DNA of 64,000 bases from Streptomyces cellulosae (GCA_014655195.1 BNBH01000005.1:186334-250333), one strand, 5' to 3'. Counted from the stretch's first letter, positions 8,897 to 17,654 are shown. Made by a program: numbers and translations. The notes: generated by a model not told the origin, from the letters alone.

Positions 8897-8998
8897 TAGA
8901 GGTCGCATAGGGGTCGTGGAAGACCGACGGATACGTGAGAGGAAGGAAAGGGGGCCGAGGCGGCGGCGACCCGGCCCCACCGGAATCGGGTGCGGGCG

Positions 8999-9904
8999 TC
9001 AGCCCTTGACCGCGCCCTGCATGATGCCGCCCACGATCTGCTTGCCGAAGATCGCGAAGACCAGCAGCAGGGGCAGCGTGCCGAGCAGCGCACCCGCCAT
9101 GATCAGGGACTGGTCGGGGGTGTACCCGCGGCCGAGACCCGCGACGGCGACCTGCACGGTCGGGTTGCCGGTCTGCGTCAGCACCAGGAACGGCCACAGG
9201 AAGTCGTTCCACGCCTGCACGAACATCAGCATGCCCAGCACGGCCATGGCCGGCCGCGCGGCGGGGAACACCACGTGCCACACCACGCGCCAGCTGCTCG
9301 CGCCGTCCACCCGCGCGGCCTCGATGACCTCGTCGGGCAGCGCCTGGAGCAGGTACTGGCGCATGAAGAACACGCCGAACGCGCTCACCAGCGACGGGAA
9401 GATGACCGCCTGGAGCTGGTCGGTCCAGTCGAGCTTGGCGACCATCATGTACAGCGGGATGATGCTGAGCTGCGGCGGGACCATCATCGTGCCGATCACC
9501 AGCAGCATCAGGGCGTTGCGGCCCTTGAAGCGCAGCTTGGCGAAGGCGAACCCGGCGACCGCCGACAGCACCACGATGGTGACGGCGGAGATGCCCGCCA
9601 CGATGGTGGTGTTGAGGAAGGCCTCGCCGAGGTTGGCGTCCTTCCAGGCGATCTCCAGGTTCTTCATCAGGTTGGAGCCGAACCAGAGCGGCGGCGGGTT
9701 CTCCGCCAGGCGCTGGTTGTCACGGGACGCGGCGATCGCGGTCCACACCAGCGGGAACAGCGACACGAGCGTGAACACGGCGAGGATCACGTACGCGAGC
9801 GGTCCGCCGTGCAGGGTGCCGCCGGCCCGCGCCGACTTCGGCAGGCGCGAGCGCTTCTGTTCCTTGACGATCGGTGCCTCGGGGGGCGTCACGGTTGTCG
9901 TCAC
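8999..9904 (-). CDS. cebG: Cellobiose/cellotriose ABC transporter permease CebG
   Basis: A 301-aa inner-membrane permease of the MalG family. Six membrane helices are visible, starting with [20 protein letters not shown]. The EAA loop reads [23 protein letters not shown], where the shared ATPase (usually MsiK, encoded elsewhere) docks. The GTG at 9904 is chosen because AAGGAG lies seven bases before it; an in-frame GTG two codons earlier is too close to that site. It follows cebF by 11 bp in the same transcript. No ATPase gene is present in the cluster, as is usual for Streptomyces sugar transporters. Confidence 0.92.
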   Translation of the reverse strand: MTTTVTPPEAPIVKEQKRSRLPKSARAGGTLHGGPLAYVILAVFTLVSLFPLVWTAIAASRDNQRLAENPPPLWFGSNLMKNLEIAWKDANLGEAFLNTTIVAGISAVTIVVLSAVAGFAFAKLRFKGRNALMLLVIGTMMVPPQLSIIPLYMMVAKLDWTDQLQAVIFPSLVSAFGVFFMRQYLLQALPDEVIEAARVDGASSWRVVWHVVFPAARPAMAVLGMLMFVQAWNDFLWPFLVLTQTGNPTVQVAVAGLGRGYTPDQSLIMAGALLGTLPLLLVFAIFGKQIVGGIMQGAVKG

Positions 9905-9915
9905 GGCCACACTCC

Positions 9916-10935
9916 TTAACTGCTGGCGCGCAGCCGGCGCGAGATGAGCTGGTTGATGATGCCGATGACGATCAGGATCGCGAACATCGCCCAGGCGATC
10001 GCCGAGGCACGGCCCAGATGCTGGTTGACCCAGCCCTGCTCGTACAGGTACAGGCCGAGCGTCTGGAACTGGTGCTCCGCGCCGCCCGACGCGCCCTTGT
10101 TGGGGTCGAACAGCAGCGGCTCGCCGAAGACCTGGCTGGCGCCGATCGTCGAGACGACCACGGTGAACAGGATCGTCGGACGCAGCGAGGGCAGCGTCAC
10201 GTGCAGGAACTGCCGCCAGCGGCTGGCGCCGTCCAGCGCCGCCGACTCGTACAGGTCCTGCGGGATCGCCTGCATCGCGGCCAGGTAGATCAGCGCGTTG
10301 TAGCCGGTCCAGCGCCAGATGATGATCGTCGAGACCGCTATCTGGCCGGGCCACTTGTCGTCCTGCCAGCCGATCGGGTCGATCCCCACCGCGCCGAGCG
10401 CCCAGTTGATCATGCCGTAGTCACGGCCGAAGAGCAGCACGAACACCAGGGTCGCGGCGGCGATCGAGGTGGCGTACGGCGCGAGCATCGCGACCCGCCA
10501 GAACGTGGACGCCCTCAGCTTGTAGTTGAGGATGTGGGCGATGCCCATGGCGATCATCAGCTGCGGAACGGTGGAGATGATGCCGATGGTCAGGGTGTTC
10601 CGCGCCGCGTTCCAGAAGAAGTCGTCGTCGAAGATCCGCGTGTAGTTCTTCAGCCCGACCCAGTTCATGTCGGTCGGCGCGGTCAGCTCGACCTGGTGCA
10701 GCGAGGCCCAGCCGGTGTAGATCAGCGGGAACAGCCCGAAGGCCGCGAACAGCAGGAAGAACGGCGCGACGAACGCGTACGGGCTCCAGCGGGCGTCGCG
10801 CTGCCAGCGGCGGGACAGCTTGGTCCGGCGCCGGTCTTCCTTGTCCACGGAGCGGCTCCCGGGCGTACGGCCCGGGGCCGCGCCCCCCTTGACGGGGGAC
10901 GCGGCGATGTCGGAGCGGGTGGCCATGCGGGTCAC
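9916..10935 (-). CDS. cebF: Cellobiose/cellotriose ABC transporter permease CebF
   Basis: A 339-aa permease of the MalF type and partner of CebG. A basic cytoplasmic N-terminus of about 50 residues precedes six hydrophobic helices, beginning with YAFVAPFFLLFAAFGLFPLIY. The EAA loop is DLYESAALDGASRWRQFLHVTLP. The GTG at 10935 overlaps the cebE stop as GTGA, indicating translational coupling; ATG 10926 is an alternative three codons downstream. Together CebF and CebG form the membrane channel for cello-oligosaccharides. Confidence 0.92.
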   Translation of the reverse strand: MTRMATRSDIAASPVKGGAAPGRTPGSRSVDKEDRRRTKLSRRWQRDARWSPYAFVAPFFLLFAAFGLFPLIYTGWASLHQVELTAPTDMNWVGLKNYTRIFDDDFFWNAARNTLTIGIISTVPQLMIAMGIAHILNYKLRASTFWRVAMLAPYATSIAAATLVFVLLFGRDYGMINWALGAVGIDPIGWQDDKWPGQIAVSTIIIWRWTGYNALIYLAAMQAIPQDLYESAALDGASRWRQFLHVTLPSLRPTILFTVVVSTIGASQVFGEPLLFDPNKGASGGAEHQFQTLGLYLYEQGWVNQHLGRASAIAWAMFAILIVIGIINQLISRRLRASS

Positions 10936-12290
10936 TGGTCCAGGTTGTTGTCGATGGTCTTGGTGGCCGTCTCCCAGGCCTCCTTGGCCGACTTGCCCTT
11001 GGTGACGAGGATGACGCCGTTGTCGGTCAGACCCTGCTGGATGATCTGGTCCTTCGGGCCGATCACCTGGACCGGGATCTGCTTGGCGGCCTCGGAGAAG
11101 ATCTCACCGATCGGGGCGTCACCGGTCATCTCGTTGGTGGCGCCGGTCACCTCCGGGCTGGTGTACGCGGCCGGGGCGCTCGGGAAGGAGCCCTGGACCT
11201 TGAACAGCTTGGCCTGCTGCTCGGGCGCGGTCAGCCACGCGACCAGCTTCTGCGCCTCCTCGACGTTCTTGCCGCTCTTCGGCACGCCCAGGAAGGAGCC
11301 GCCCCAGTTGCCGGACTTCGGGGCCACGGCGACGTCCCACTTGCCGGCCGACTCGGGCTTCGACTTGCCCTTGATGTAGCCGAGCATCCACGGCGGGCAG
11401 GCCACGGTGGCGAACTTGCTGTTGGCGATCGTGGTGTCCCAGGCCGGCTGGAACTGCGTCTGCGACTGGACCAGGCCCTTCTCGGCGGCCTCGGCGGTCA
11501 GGTCGAAGGCGGCCTTCACGGCGGGGTTGGTCTTGTAGACGACCTCGCCGGAGGCGTCGTAGAACTTCTCCTTCTCACTGGAGAGCACCGCGTTCAGCAG
11601 GCCACCCGGGGAGTCCATGAAGAAGGTGTCCTCGCCGGCCGCCTTCTTGTACTTCTCGCCGGTCGCGATGAACTTGTTCCAGTCGCCCGCCCACAGCTTG
11701 CCGACCTGCTCGCGGTCGCTGGGCAGACCGGCCTTCTCGAAGAGGTCCTTGCGGTAGCAGATGGCCATCGGGCCGACGTCCGTGCCGAGACCGATGGTCT
11801 GGCCGTCCTTGGTGGTGGCCTGCTCCCACTTCCAGGGCAGCCAGCCGTCCTTCTTCACACCTTCGACCTTGGACATGTCCGTGAACTTGTCCGCCTGGGT
11901 GCCCACGACCTCGGCGATGTTGGCGACCTCGACGGCCTGCACGTCCATCAGCCCGCTGTTGGTGGTCAGGTGGTTGACGAGAGCGGGGTAGTAGTTCTCG
12001 TTCCGCTCGACCACGTTCTCTTCGATCTTGATGTCCGGGTTGAGCTTCTCGTACTCGGCGTAGAGGCCGGCCTCCTTGAAGCCCATGGTGCCGAACAGGC
12101 CCAGGGTGATCGTGGTCTTGCCCTCGCCGGACGAGGAACCACCGGAACTGTCGTCTCCGCCGTCGTCGGCGCAGCCGGCCAGCAGCCCGGTGCCCAGCGA
12201 CACGACGGCCGCGACGGCCAGCGCCTTGCGGGCGAAGGGCTTCCCCCCGCCCGACCGCTGCCTGGTGAGGGGCAGGGTACGTGCTCGCAT
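10932..12290 (-). CDS. cebE: Cellobiose-binding lipoprotein CebE
   Basis: A 452-aa solute-binding lipoprotein. The basic start (MRARTLPLTRQR) and hydrophobic segment end in LLAGC with lipidated Cys40, then a Gly/Ser/Asp-rich spacer. The mature part is a family 1 sugar-binding protein; aromatic patches such as DGWLPWKWEQ and CPPWMLGYIKG are expected to stack on sugar rings. AGGAGG sits seven bases before the ATG. First gene of cebE-cebF-cebG, with a perfect CebR palindrome 117 bp upstream. It captures cellobiose and cellotriose, which in plant-pathogenic relatives also signal virulence. Confidence 0.93.
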   Translation of the reverse strand: MRARTLPLTRQRSGGGKPFARKALAVAAVVSLGTGLLAGCADDGGDDSSGGSSSGEGKTTITLGLFGTMGFKEAGLYAEYEKLNPDIKIEENVVERNENYYPALVNHLTTNSGLMDVQAVEVANIAEVVGTQADKFTDMSKVEGVKKDGWLPWKWEQATTKDGQTIGLGTDVGPMAICYRKDLFEKAGLPSDREQVGKLWAGDWNKFIATGEKYKKAAGEDTFFMDSPGGLLNAVLSSEKEKFYDASGEVVYKTNPAVKAAFDLTAEAAEKGLVQSQTQFQPAWDTTIANSKFATVACPPWMLGYIKGKSKPESAGKWDVAVAPKSGNWGGSFLGVPKSGKNVEEAQKLVAWLTAPEQQAKLFKVQGSFPSAPAAYTSPEVTGATNEMTGDAPIGEIFSEAAKQIPVQVIGPKDQIIQQGLTDNGVILVTKGKSAKEAWETATKTIDNNLDQ

Positions 12291-12406
12291 TGCGTCCTCC
12301 TGTTGCCCTGACGTGCCGACCCCCCGGCCAACGGCGTTGTTGACCCGTATTCTGCGCGTTGCGGCTCGGGCGGGGAACGTGCGGGTTGTGTATGTGTCAG
12401 GTACTG

Positions 12407-12420
12407 TGGGAGCGCTCCCA
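12407..12420. promoter_or_regulatory. Perfect CebR operator between cebE and cebR
   Basis: TGGGAGCGCTCCCA is a perfect 14-bp palindrome and extends to 18 bp (12405-12422, TGTGGGAGCGCTCCCACA). It matches the established CebR binding sequence. The 343-bp gap 12291-12633 between cebE and cebR holds nothing else I can recognise. Confidence 0.9.
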
Positions 12421-12633
12421 CAAGTGATGTGTTGAAGAGTCGCGGGTCCGGGCGGGGGTGTCAAGGGAACAGACGCGGCAAAGTGCGTTCAGTTATCTGC
12501 CCGTTAACTTGACCCGGGGCGCCACACCTTCGGAACGCCGGGGTCCGCACGGACGCCCTCGCGGGTGGTCACCGTCACTGCCGGGGCTGTTACATTCCAG
12601 GCCAGGGTGACACACAAAGGAAGGCGGGGGCGG

Positions 12634-13689
12634 ATGGCAAGCCACGGAGTGCGGGGCCGGAGCGGTGGCCGCCCCACCCTCGAAGAGGTGGCAGCGCGCG
12701 CCGGGGTGGGCCGCGGCACCGTGTCGCGCGTGATCAACGGCTCGCCGCGGGTGAGCGAGGCGACCCGCGCCGCCGTCGAGGCGGCCGTCGCCGAGCTGGG
12801 CTACGTCCCCAACACCGCGGCCCGCGCCCTCGCGGCCAACCGCACCGACGCGATAGCGCTCGTGGTGCCCGAGCCGGAGACCCGGTTCTTCACCGAGCCG
12901 TACTTCTCCGACATGCTCCGCGGCGTCGGCGCCGCGCTGTCCGACACCGAGATGCAGCTCCTGCTGATCTTCGCGGGCAGCGACCGGGAGCGGCAGCGGC
13001 TCGCCCAGTACCTGGCGGCGCACCGCGTGGACGGCGTGCTGCTGGTCTCGGTGCACGCCGACGACCCGCTGCCCGACATGCTGTCCCAGCTGGAGATCCC
13101 CGCCGTGATCAGCGGCCCGCGCTCCGCGGACGAGACGCTCACCTCGGTGGACTCCGACAACTACGGCGGCGCCCGGCAGGCCGTCGAGCACCTCATCGGC
13201 CGCGGCCGGCGGACCATCGCGCACATCACCGGCCGCCTCGACGTCTACGGCGCCCAGCGCCGCGTCGACGGCTACCGGGACGCCCTGCGCGAGGCGGGGC
13301 ACGAGGTGGACGAACTGCTGATCGAGCCGGGCGACTTCTCCGAGGGCGGCGGCCGCCGCGCCATGGAGGCCCTCCTCGAGCGCCGCCCCGGCCTGGACGC
13401 GGTCTTCGCCGCCTCCGACGTCACCGCGGCCGGCGCCCGCCAGGTGCTGCGCGAGGCGGGCCGCCGCATCCCGGACGACGTGGCGCTGGTCGGGTACGAC
13501 GACTCCGCGATCGCCCGCCACATGGAGCCGCCGCTGACCAGCGTGCGCCAGCCGATCGAGGAGATGGGCCGGGCGATGACCGACCTGCTGCTCAGGGAGG
13601 TCGCCGACCGCCGCCCGTCCGCGACGCGGGAGCTGGAGCGGCGTCAGATGGTGCTGGCCACGGAGCTGGTGGAGCGGGCGTCGTCCTGA
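12634..13689 (+). CDS. cebR: LacI-family repressor CebR of the cellobiose regulon
   Basis: A 351-aa repressor. The N-terminal LacI helix-turn-helix reads TLEEVAARAGVGRGTVSRVINGSPRVSEATR (in two parts, residues 13-43), followed by the hinge helix at NTAARALAANRTDAIALVVPE. The rest is a periplasmic-binding-protein-like sensor ending with the family pattern VALVGYDDSAIARHMEPPLTSVRQP. The start at 12634 has AAGGAAGG nine bases upstream; the open frame reaches 12565 without an SD site. Divergent from cebEFG, it represses that operon and bglC and is released by cellobiose. Confidence 0.93.
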   Translation: MASHGVRGRSGGRPTLEEVAARAGVGRGTVSRVINGSPRVSEATRAAVEAAVAELGYVPNTAARALAANRTDAIALVVPEPETRFFTEPYFSDMLRGVGAALSDTEMQLLLIFAGSDRERQRLAQYLAAHRVDGVLLVSVHADDPLPDMLSQLEIPAVISGPRSADETLTSVDSDNYGGARQAVEHLIGRGRRTIAHITGRLDVYGAQRRVDGYRDALREAGHEVDELLIEPGDFSEGGGRRAMEALLERRPGLDAVFAASDVTAAGARQVLREAGRRIPDDVALVGYDDSAIARHMEPPLTSVRQPIEEMGRAMTDLLLREVADRRPSATRELERRQMVLATELVERASS

Positions 13690-13747
13690 GGGCGCGACGG
13701 GTGCGGGCGGGGGCGTCCGCACCCTGCCCTTGTCCCCGGGAACGCCG

Positions 13748-13780
13748 GAAGCCGGTGACCTCGAGGAGGTCACCGGCTTC
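13748..13780. terminator. Perfect 15-bp hairpin between cebR and tRNA-His
   Basis: Bases 13748-13762 and 13766-13780 are fully complementary around a GAG loop. The element lies 58 bp after the cebR stop and 9 bp beyond the 3' end of the oppositely transcribed tRNA gene, so it probably ends both transcripts. Confidence 0.85.
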
Positions 13781-13789
13781 TGCGGTGAG

Positions 13790-13863
13790 GGTGAGTGACG
13801 GGACTTGAACCCGCGACATCCTGGACCACAACCAGGTGCTCTACCAGCTGAGCTACACCCACC
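13790..13863 (-). tRNA. tRNA-His (anticodon GTG)
   Basis: A cloverleaf can be drawn on the minus strand. The acceptor GTGGGTG pairs with CACTCAC, with G-1 at 13863 facing C73 at 13790, the histidine identity pair. The D arm is GCTCAGCTGGTAGAGC, the anticodon stem-loop is CTGGTTGTGGTCCAG with anticodon GTG, and the T arm is GCGGGTTCAAGTCCCGT. CCA is not encoded. No integrase gene or attachment repeat lies beside it. Confidence 0.95.
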
Positions 13864-13979
13864 ACGGCCTGTTTCCGGGAGATCAGTGATTCCCCGACCG
13901 GCCGAGAAAAAGTGTACAGGGTCCGAAGGGGTGCTCGCGCACGCCTTTCCGCGCGGCCCCCCTGAGCCCCTTCGACAAC

Positions 13980-14582
13980 CTACTGAGCAGGCAGGACGTG
14001 CTTCGCCGCGATCTTCTTCGCGGTGTCGGAGTCGGGTCCCGGCTGCGGCACGAAAACGGCCTCGCGGTAGTAGCGCAGCTCCGCGATGGACTCCCGGATG
14101 TCGGCGAGCGCCCGGTGGTTGCCGTTCTTCTCGGGGCTGTTGAAGTACGCCCTCGGGTACCAGCGGCGGGCCAGCTCCTTGATGCTGGACACGTCGACGA
14201 TCCGGTAGTGCAGGTAGCTCTCCAGGGCCGGCATGTCGCGCAGCAGGAAGCCGCGGTCGGTGCCGACGGAGTTCCCGCACAGGGGCGCCTTGCCGGGCTC
14301 CTTGACGTGCTCCTTGATGTACGCGAGGACCCGCTCCTCGGCGTCCTCCAGCGTCGTGCCGTTCGGCAGTTCGTTCAGCAGCCCCGACGCGGTGTGCATC
14401 GCGCGCACCACCTCCGGCATCGTCTCCAGGGCCCGCTCCGGCGGGCGGATGACGATGTCGACCCCCTCGCCGAGCACGTTCAGCTCGGAGTCGGTGACGA
14501 GGGCGGCCACCTCGATGAGCGCGTCGTCCGACAGCGAGAGGCCGGTCATCTCGCAGTCGATCCACACCATGCGATCGTTCAT
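13980..14582 (-). CDS. orn: Oligoribonuclease
   Basis: A 200-aa DEDDh 3'-5' exoribonuclease that degrades 2-5-nt RNAs and pGpG, completing RNA turnover and c-di-GMP breakdown. Motif ExoI is VWIDCEMTGL with the D and E ligands, ExoII lies in LCGNSVGTDRGFL, and ExoIII ends in NHRALADIRESI with the catalytic His and Asp. Length is normal. MNDRM is chosen as the start; only a weak purine stretch precedes it, with a TAGGGT hexamer about seven bases upstream that could mean a very short or absent leader. In streptomycetes loss of this enzyme delays growth and sporulation. It lies just downstream of adpA on the same strand. Confidence 0.93.
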   Translation of the reverse strand: MNDRMVWIDCEMTGLSLSDDALIEVAALVTDSELNVLGEGVDIVIRPPERALETMPEVVRAMHTASGLLNELPNGTTLEDAEERVLAYIKEHVKEPGKAPLCGNSVGTDRGFLLRDMPALESYLHYRIVDVSSIKELARRWYPRAYFNSPEKNGNHRALADIRESIAELRYYREAVFVPQPGPDSDTAKKIAAKHVLPAQ

Positions 14583-14728
14583 GTGTCTAACCCTACGGTG
14601 CGTGACGCCGGGCGTGACCGGGTGGTGAAGCGCCGGTTTCCCGCGATCTCGCCGCGCGGCGGTGACGTCGTCCCGGACAGCGGTGAGGGCCGGAGGCACA
14701 CGGCCTCCGGCCCTCACCGGCGGTCACC

Positions 14729-15961
14729 TCAGGGCGCGCTGCGCTGCCCCGGGACGCCCGGCGCCGACGCGGTCAGCGGCGACCCCAGCGCGCCGGCCGC
14801 CGCCGTCCTGCGCGACTGGTGCGGCACCGCGCCGTCCGGGTGCAGCTGCGTCACGTGGTGTCCCGCGGGCTCCGGCCGGCCCGTCGGGACGCCGCCCGTC
14901 GGGGCGCCCTGAGGGCTCCCGCCGTCCTGGCCCCGCTCGGCCTGCGGACGCCGTGCCCGGTACGCGGCCCGGTAGGCGGCCGGGGACGAGCCGAGCTGGC
15001 GCCGGAAGTGGCCGCGCAGCGCGACCGGCGAGCGGAAGCCGCAGCGTCCGGCCACCTCGTCGACCGAGTAGTCCGACGTCTCCAGCAGGCGCTGCGCCTG
15101 GAGCACCCGCTGCGTGATCAGCCACTGCAGCGGCGCGCTGCCGGTCAGCGAGCGGAACCGGCGGTCGAAGGTGCGGCGGCTCATGTACGCGCGGGCGGCG
15201 AGCGTCTCCACGTCGAACTGCTCGTGGAGGTGCTCCAGCGCCCAGGCGACGACCTCGGCGAGCGGGTCGGCGCCGATCTCCTCCGGTAAAGACCTGTCGA
15301 GGTAGCGCTCCTGACCGCCGCTGCGGCGCGGTGGGACCACCAGCCGGCGGGCGAGCGCGCCGGCCGCCTCGTTCCCGTGGTCCGTGCGCACGATGTGCAG
15401 ACACAGGTCGATGCCGGCCGCGGTGCCCGCGGACGTCAGCACGTCGCCGTCGTCCACGAACAGCTCGCGTGGATCGACATGCACCGACGGATAGCGCTTG
15501 GCCAGCGTCGGCGCGTACATCCAGTGGGTGGTCGCCGGCCGGCCGTCCAGCAGGCCCGCCGCCGCGAGGACGAAGGCGCCGGTGCACAGCCCGACGATGC
15601 GGGCGCCCTCCTCGTGGGCCCGGCGCAGCGCGTCCAGGGCGTCGTCCGGTGGCGGGGAGGTGATCGATCGCCAGGCCGGCACCACGACGGTGCCCGCCCG
15701 GGATATCGCCTCCAGGCCGTGTGGCGCGGTGAGTTCCAGGCCCCCCGTGGTCCGCAGCGGGCCTTCCTCGCCGCCGCACACCAGCAGGCGGTAACGCGGC
15801 ACGCCGGCGTCCTGGCGGTCAACCCCGAACACCGACAGCGGTATGGAACTCTCGAAAATGGGGCCGCCGCTGAACAGCAGCACCGCGACGATCTCCTTGC
15901 GGCGGCGCCCGGAGAGTTTCCGGGCCGCGTTTTCCGGCGCGGCAGTGGAGTCGTGGCTCAT
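14729..15961 (-). CDS. adpA: AdpA, central developmental transcription factor
   Basis: A 410-aa AraC/XylS-type activator. Residues about 20-200 form the DJ-1/GATase1-like dimerisation domain (IVGLCTGAFVLAAAGLLDG, with the Cys nucleophile-elbow position kept). Residues about 230-325 hold two helix-turn-helices (DVETLAARAYMSRRTFDRRF and VDEVAGRCGFRSPVALRGHF), nearly invariant in AdpA. A TTA codon at 15287-15289 encodes Leu225 in the interdomain linker, so translation should need the bldA tRNA. The C-terminal tail is Gly/Pro-rich and variable. AdpA switches on aerial growth, secreted proteases and antibiotic genes and binds TGGCSNGWWY sites, one of which lies upstream. Confidence 0.95.
   Translation of the reverse strand: MSHDSTAAPENAARKLSGRRRKEIVAVLLFSGGPIFESSIPLSVFGVDRQDAGVPRYRLLVCGGEEGPLRTTGGLELTAPHGLEAISRAGTVVVPAWRSITSPPPDDALDALRRAHEEGARIVGLCTGAFVLAAAGLLDGRPATTHWMYAPTLAKRYPSVHVDPRELFVDDGDVLTSAGTAAGIDLCLHIVRTDHGNEAAGALARRLVVPPRRSGGQERYLDRSLPEEIGADPLAEVVAWALEHLHEQFDVETLAARAYMSRRTFDRRFRSLTGSAPLQWLITQRVLQAQRLLETSDYSVDEVAGRCGFRSPVALRGHFRRQLGSSPAAYRAAYRARRPQAERGQDGGSPQGAPTGGVPTGRPEPAGHHVTQLHPDGAVPHQSRRTAAAGALGSPLTASAPGVPGQRSAP
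15287..15289 (-). other. In-frame TTA (bldA) codon of adpA
   Basis: The complement of TAA at 15287-15289 is TTA, exactly in the adpA frame (codon 225). TTA is the rarest codon in Streptomyces and is read only by the bldA tRNA-Leu, which accumulates late in growth. The same linker position carries TTA in other streptomycete adpA genes. Confidence 0.97.
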
Positions 15962-16339
15962 CCTGCTAAGCCCCCCTCGGTGGTCGCGGCTCCTCGGTTG
16001 TGTCGCTCCTGCACGTTTCCCCTCGGTCCTGCACGAGTCCCCCGCCGTAAGACAGTCAAGATCGAATCTACTGTGTCCCGTCGCGCACCGTTGGCCAGTT
16101 CGGCACTCGGTGCATTGTCGACTTGGCAACTTGGCGTGAAGCATTCGATCACGAAGCGTTGCACTCGCGCGCCGTACAGGGAAGTACGCCTCGTCGCGGT
16201 GGCCAAAGCACGTAGGGTGCGCGGGGCCCGCGAGGTGCTTTCCGTGCAGGTGGAACGGCGGTTGCGGGGTGGTCGCGGCACCGGGTGCGCCAGAGCCGGA
16301 AGTTGGCTGAAAAGAGACGGGCGGGGGTGTGGAAACCGG
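15962..16339. other. Long adpA upstream region
   Basis: These 378 bases precede adpA and are less GC-rich than their surroundings near 16050-16150. I find no convincing gene. They should hold the adpA promoters and a long mRNA leader. A consensus AdpA site lies at 16092-16101. Confidence 0.6.
16092..16101 (+). promoter_or_regulatory. Consensus AdpA-binding site upstream of adpA
   Basis: TGGCCAGTTC fits the published AdpA consensus TGGCSNGWWY at every position and lies 131 bp before the adpA start. AdpA controls its own promoter in S. griseus, so autoregulation is plausible here. A single degenerate 10-mer is weak evidence alone. Confidence 0.5.
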
Positions 16340-16789
16340 TCAACCGGCCGGTGTGCTTCCGGCGTCACGCGGGGCGTGTGCCCGCGCGTGGGGAAGTGCG
16401 CCGGCGCGCCGGGTGCGGGGGGCGGGGCGGAGGGAGTGGGCGGTGACGCCTGGACGGCGGGAGGGGGCAGGGGCGCCCGGACGGCGGGAGCGGCGGATCA
16501 GGAGGCGGGAGGCGGTCGTGACGGCCGCCAGGCCACATGCCACGCCGACCGCCGTGAGGAACGGCGCGCCGCGCCACAGCAGGGCCGCGGGGGCCAGCAG
16601 GCAGGCGAGCGCGGCCCAGGGGAGGAGGTCGTCCTCCGGGCGGCGGGCGGCCCTGCGCGTGGCCGTGCGGCCGACGGGGCGCGTGGCCGTGCGGCCGGCG
16701 GTGCGGGCGGGGCGGGGCATCGGGGTGCGGGGTGCTTCCTGTGTCGGCGGGGGTCCACCATCCCAACGGGCGGGTCGGCTGTTGGTCAC
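16340..16789 (-). CDS. Possible small membrane protein upstream of adpA
   Basis: A 149-aa frame with two hydrophobic helices (DLLPWAALACLLAPAALLW and FLTAVGVACGLAAVTTASRL) between Arg/Pro-rich ends. The charge pattern and codon bias suggest a real small membrane protein, but the GTG start at 16789 has only a poor SD-like GGCGGG and the ends are of low complexity. It is read toward adpA and separated from it by 378 bp. I do not recognise a family. It could be a chance frame in GC-rich DNA. Confidence 0.45.
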   Translation of the reverse strand: MTNSRPARWDGGPPPTQEAPRTPMPRPARTAGRTATRPVGRTATRRAARRPEDDLLPWAALACLLAPAALLWRGAPFLTAVGVACGLAAVTTASRLLIRRSRRPGAPAPSRRPGVTAHSLRPAPRTRRAGALPHARAHAPRDAGSTPAG

Positions 16790-16982
16790 CGTGGCCCGCC
16801 GGGCGGGGCGCCTGCGGCGGATGGTTCAGGTGTCAAGCGAATACCCCGCAAACCGCCTGTACAGGCCAGCAACCGTTGCGTCCTGGCCGGACCCTCGTGC
16901 ATGCTCCGGGGAACCCGCCTCCCGGTTCGCGCGGGATCTGGGCCAAGGAGGCGTGCCGCCGTACCCTTGGGGGTATGGGGTT

Positions 16983-16997
16983 GGGAAGATACTTCCC
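16983..16997. promoter_or_regulatory. Inverted repeat before the universal stress protein gene
   Basis: GGGAAG-ATA-CTTCCC is a perfect 6-bp inverted repeat 60 bp before the USP start. Many actinobacterial USP genes are controlled by DevR/OsdR-type regulators that bind GGG(N)nCCC palindromes, so this is a candidate operator. The match is by shape only. Confidence 0.4.
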
Positions 16998-17057
16998 GGA
17001 CACAGCTCCGCCGCACACTGTCGTCCCCCATAAAAGGATCACAACCCCGAGACAGCC

Positions 17058-17585
17058 ATGGCCGGTCACGAATTCTTCGAACCTGCGGACCGCAAGCGGC
17101 CGGTCGCCGATCCGACGGCGTCCGAACCCCTGGCGGCGGAGGAATCGCGCCATGCGTGCGACCCCGCCTTCCGGCACGGGGTGGTCGTCGGCTTCGACGG
17201 GTCCACCTCCAGCGAACGGGCCCTCGCGTACGCCATCGGCATGGCACGGCGCTCCGGTTCCGGGCTGATCATCGTCCATGTCGCCAACCGGCTGCCCACC
17301 ACGGTGTGGGCGGGCTGCGAGCCGCCGGTCTTCGTCGACGTCCCGGACCACCGGACGGAGGTGCTGGGGCTGGAGCTGGCCTGCGCCGACTATCTGGCCG
17401 AGGTGCCGTGGATCCTCGTCGAGCGGGGTGGGGACATCTGCCACGAACTCGAAGAGGTGGGGCGGGAGTACGCCGCCGATGCGATTGTCGTGGGTTCTAC
17501 CCACGGGCTCGTTGGGCGGCTTTTCGGGTCGGTTGCGGGGAGGTTGGCCAAGCGGGCGCAGCGGCCCGTTGTCGTCATTCCATGA
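17058..17585 (+). CDS. Universal stress protein (UspA family)
   Basis: A 175-aa single-domain USP with an extra 38-residue N-terminal stretch. The fold begins at GVVVGFDGSTSSERALAYAI and ends with VGSTHGLVGRLFGSVAGRLA, a version of the G-x2-G-x9-G(S/T) ATP-binding signature, then QRPVVVIP. ATP binding is therefore likely. USPs of this kind in actinobacteria act in dormancy, hypoxia or stress. It is monocistronic: an inverted repeat lies before it and a strong terminator follows. The start has no clear SD; AAAAGGA lies 16-22 bases upstream. Confidence 0.85.
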   Translation: MAGHEFFEPADRKRPVADPTASEPLAAEESRHACDPAFRHGVVVGFDGSTSSERALAYAIGMARRSGSGLIIVHVANRLPTTVWAGCEPPVFVDVPDHRTEVLGLELACADYLAEVPWILVERGGDICHELEEVGREYAADAIVVGSTHGLVGRLFGSVAGRLAKRAQRPVVVIP

Positions 17586-17597
17586 CGTGATGTGAGG

Positions 17598-17643
17598 CGG
17601 GCCCCCCAGGTGGCGTCACCTGGGGGGCCCGTTTCTGTTTGTT
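17598..17643 (+). terminator. Strong intrinsic terminator after the USP gene
   Basis: A perfect 15-bp stem (17598-17612 with 17617-17631) with a GCGT loop is followed by GTTTCTGTTTGTT, an unusually clear T-rich tail for this genome. It ends the USP transcript. Confidence 0.92.
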
Positions 17644-17654
17644 GGCCTCTGACG

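Noticed and set aside
13790..13863. tRNA-His as an integration site
   Set aside because: No integrase, excisionase or duplicated tRNA 3' end is visible nearby.
14583..14620. Leaderless promoter for orn based on TAGGGT
   Set aside because: No matching -35 element at the right distance; kept only as a remark in the gene entry.
16149..16343. Short 64-codon minus-strand frame upstream of adpA
   Set aside because: No ribosome site, odd composition, and it overlaps the likely promoter region.
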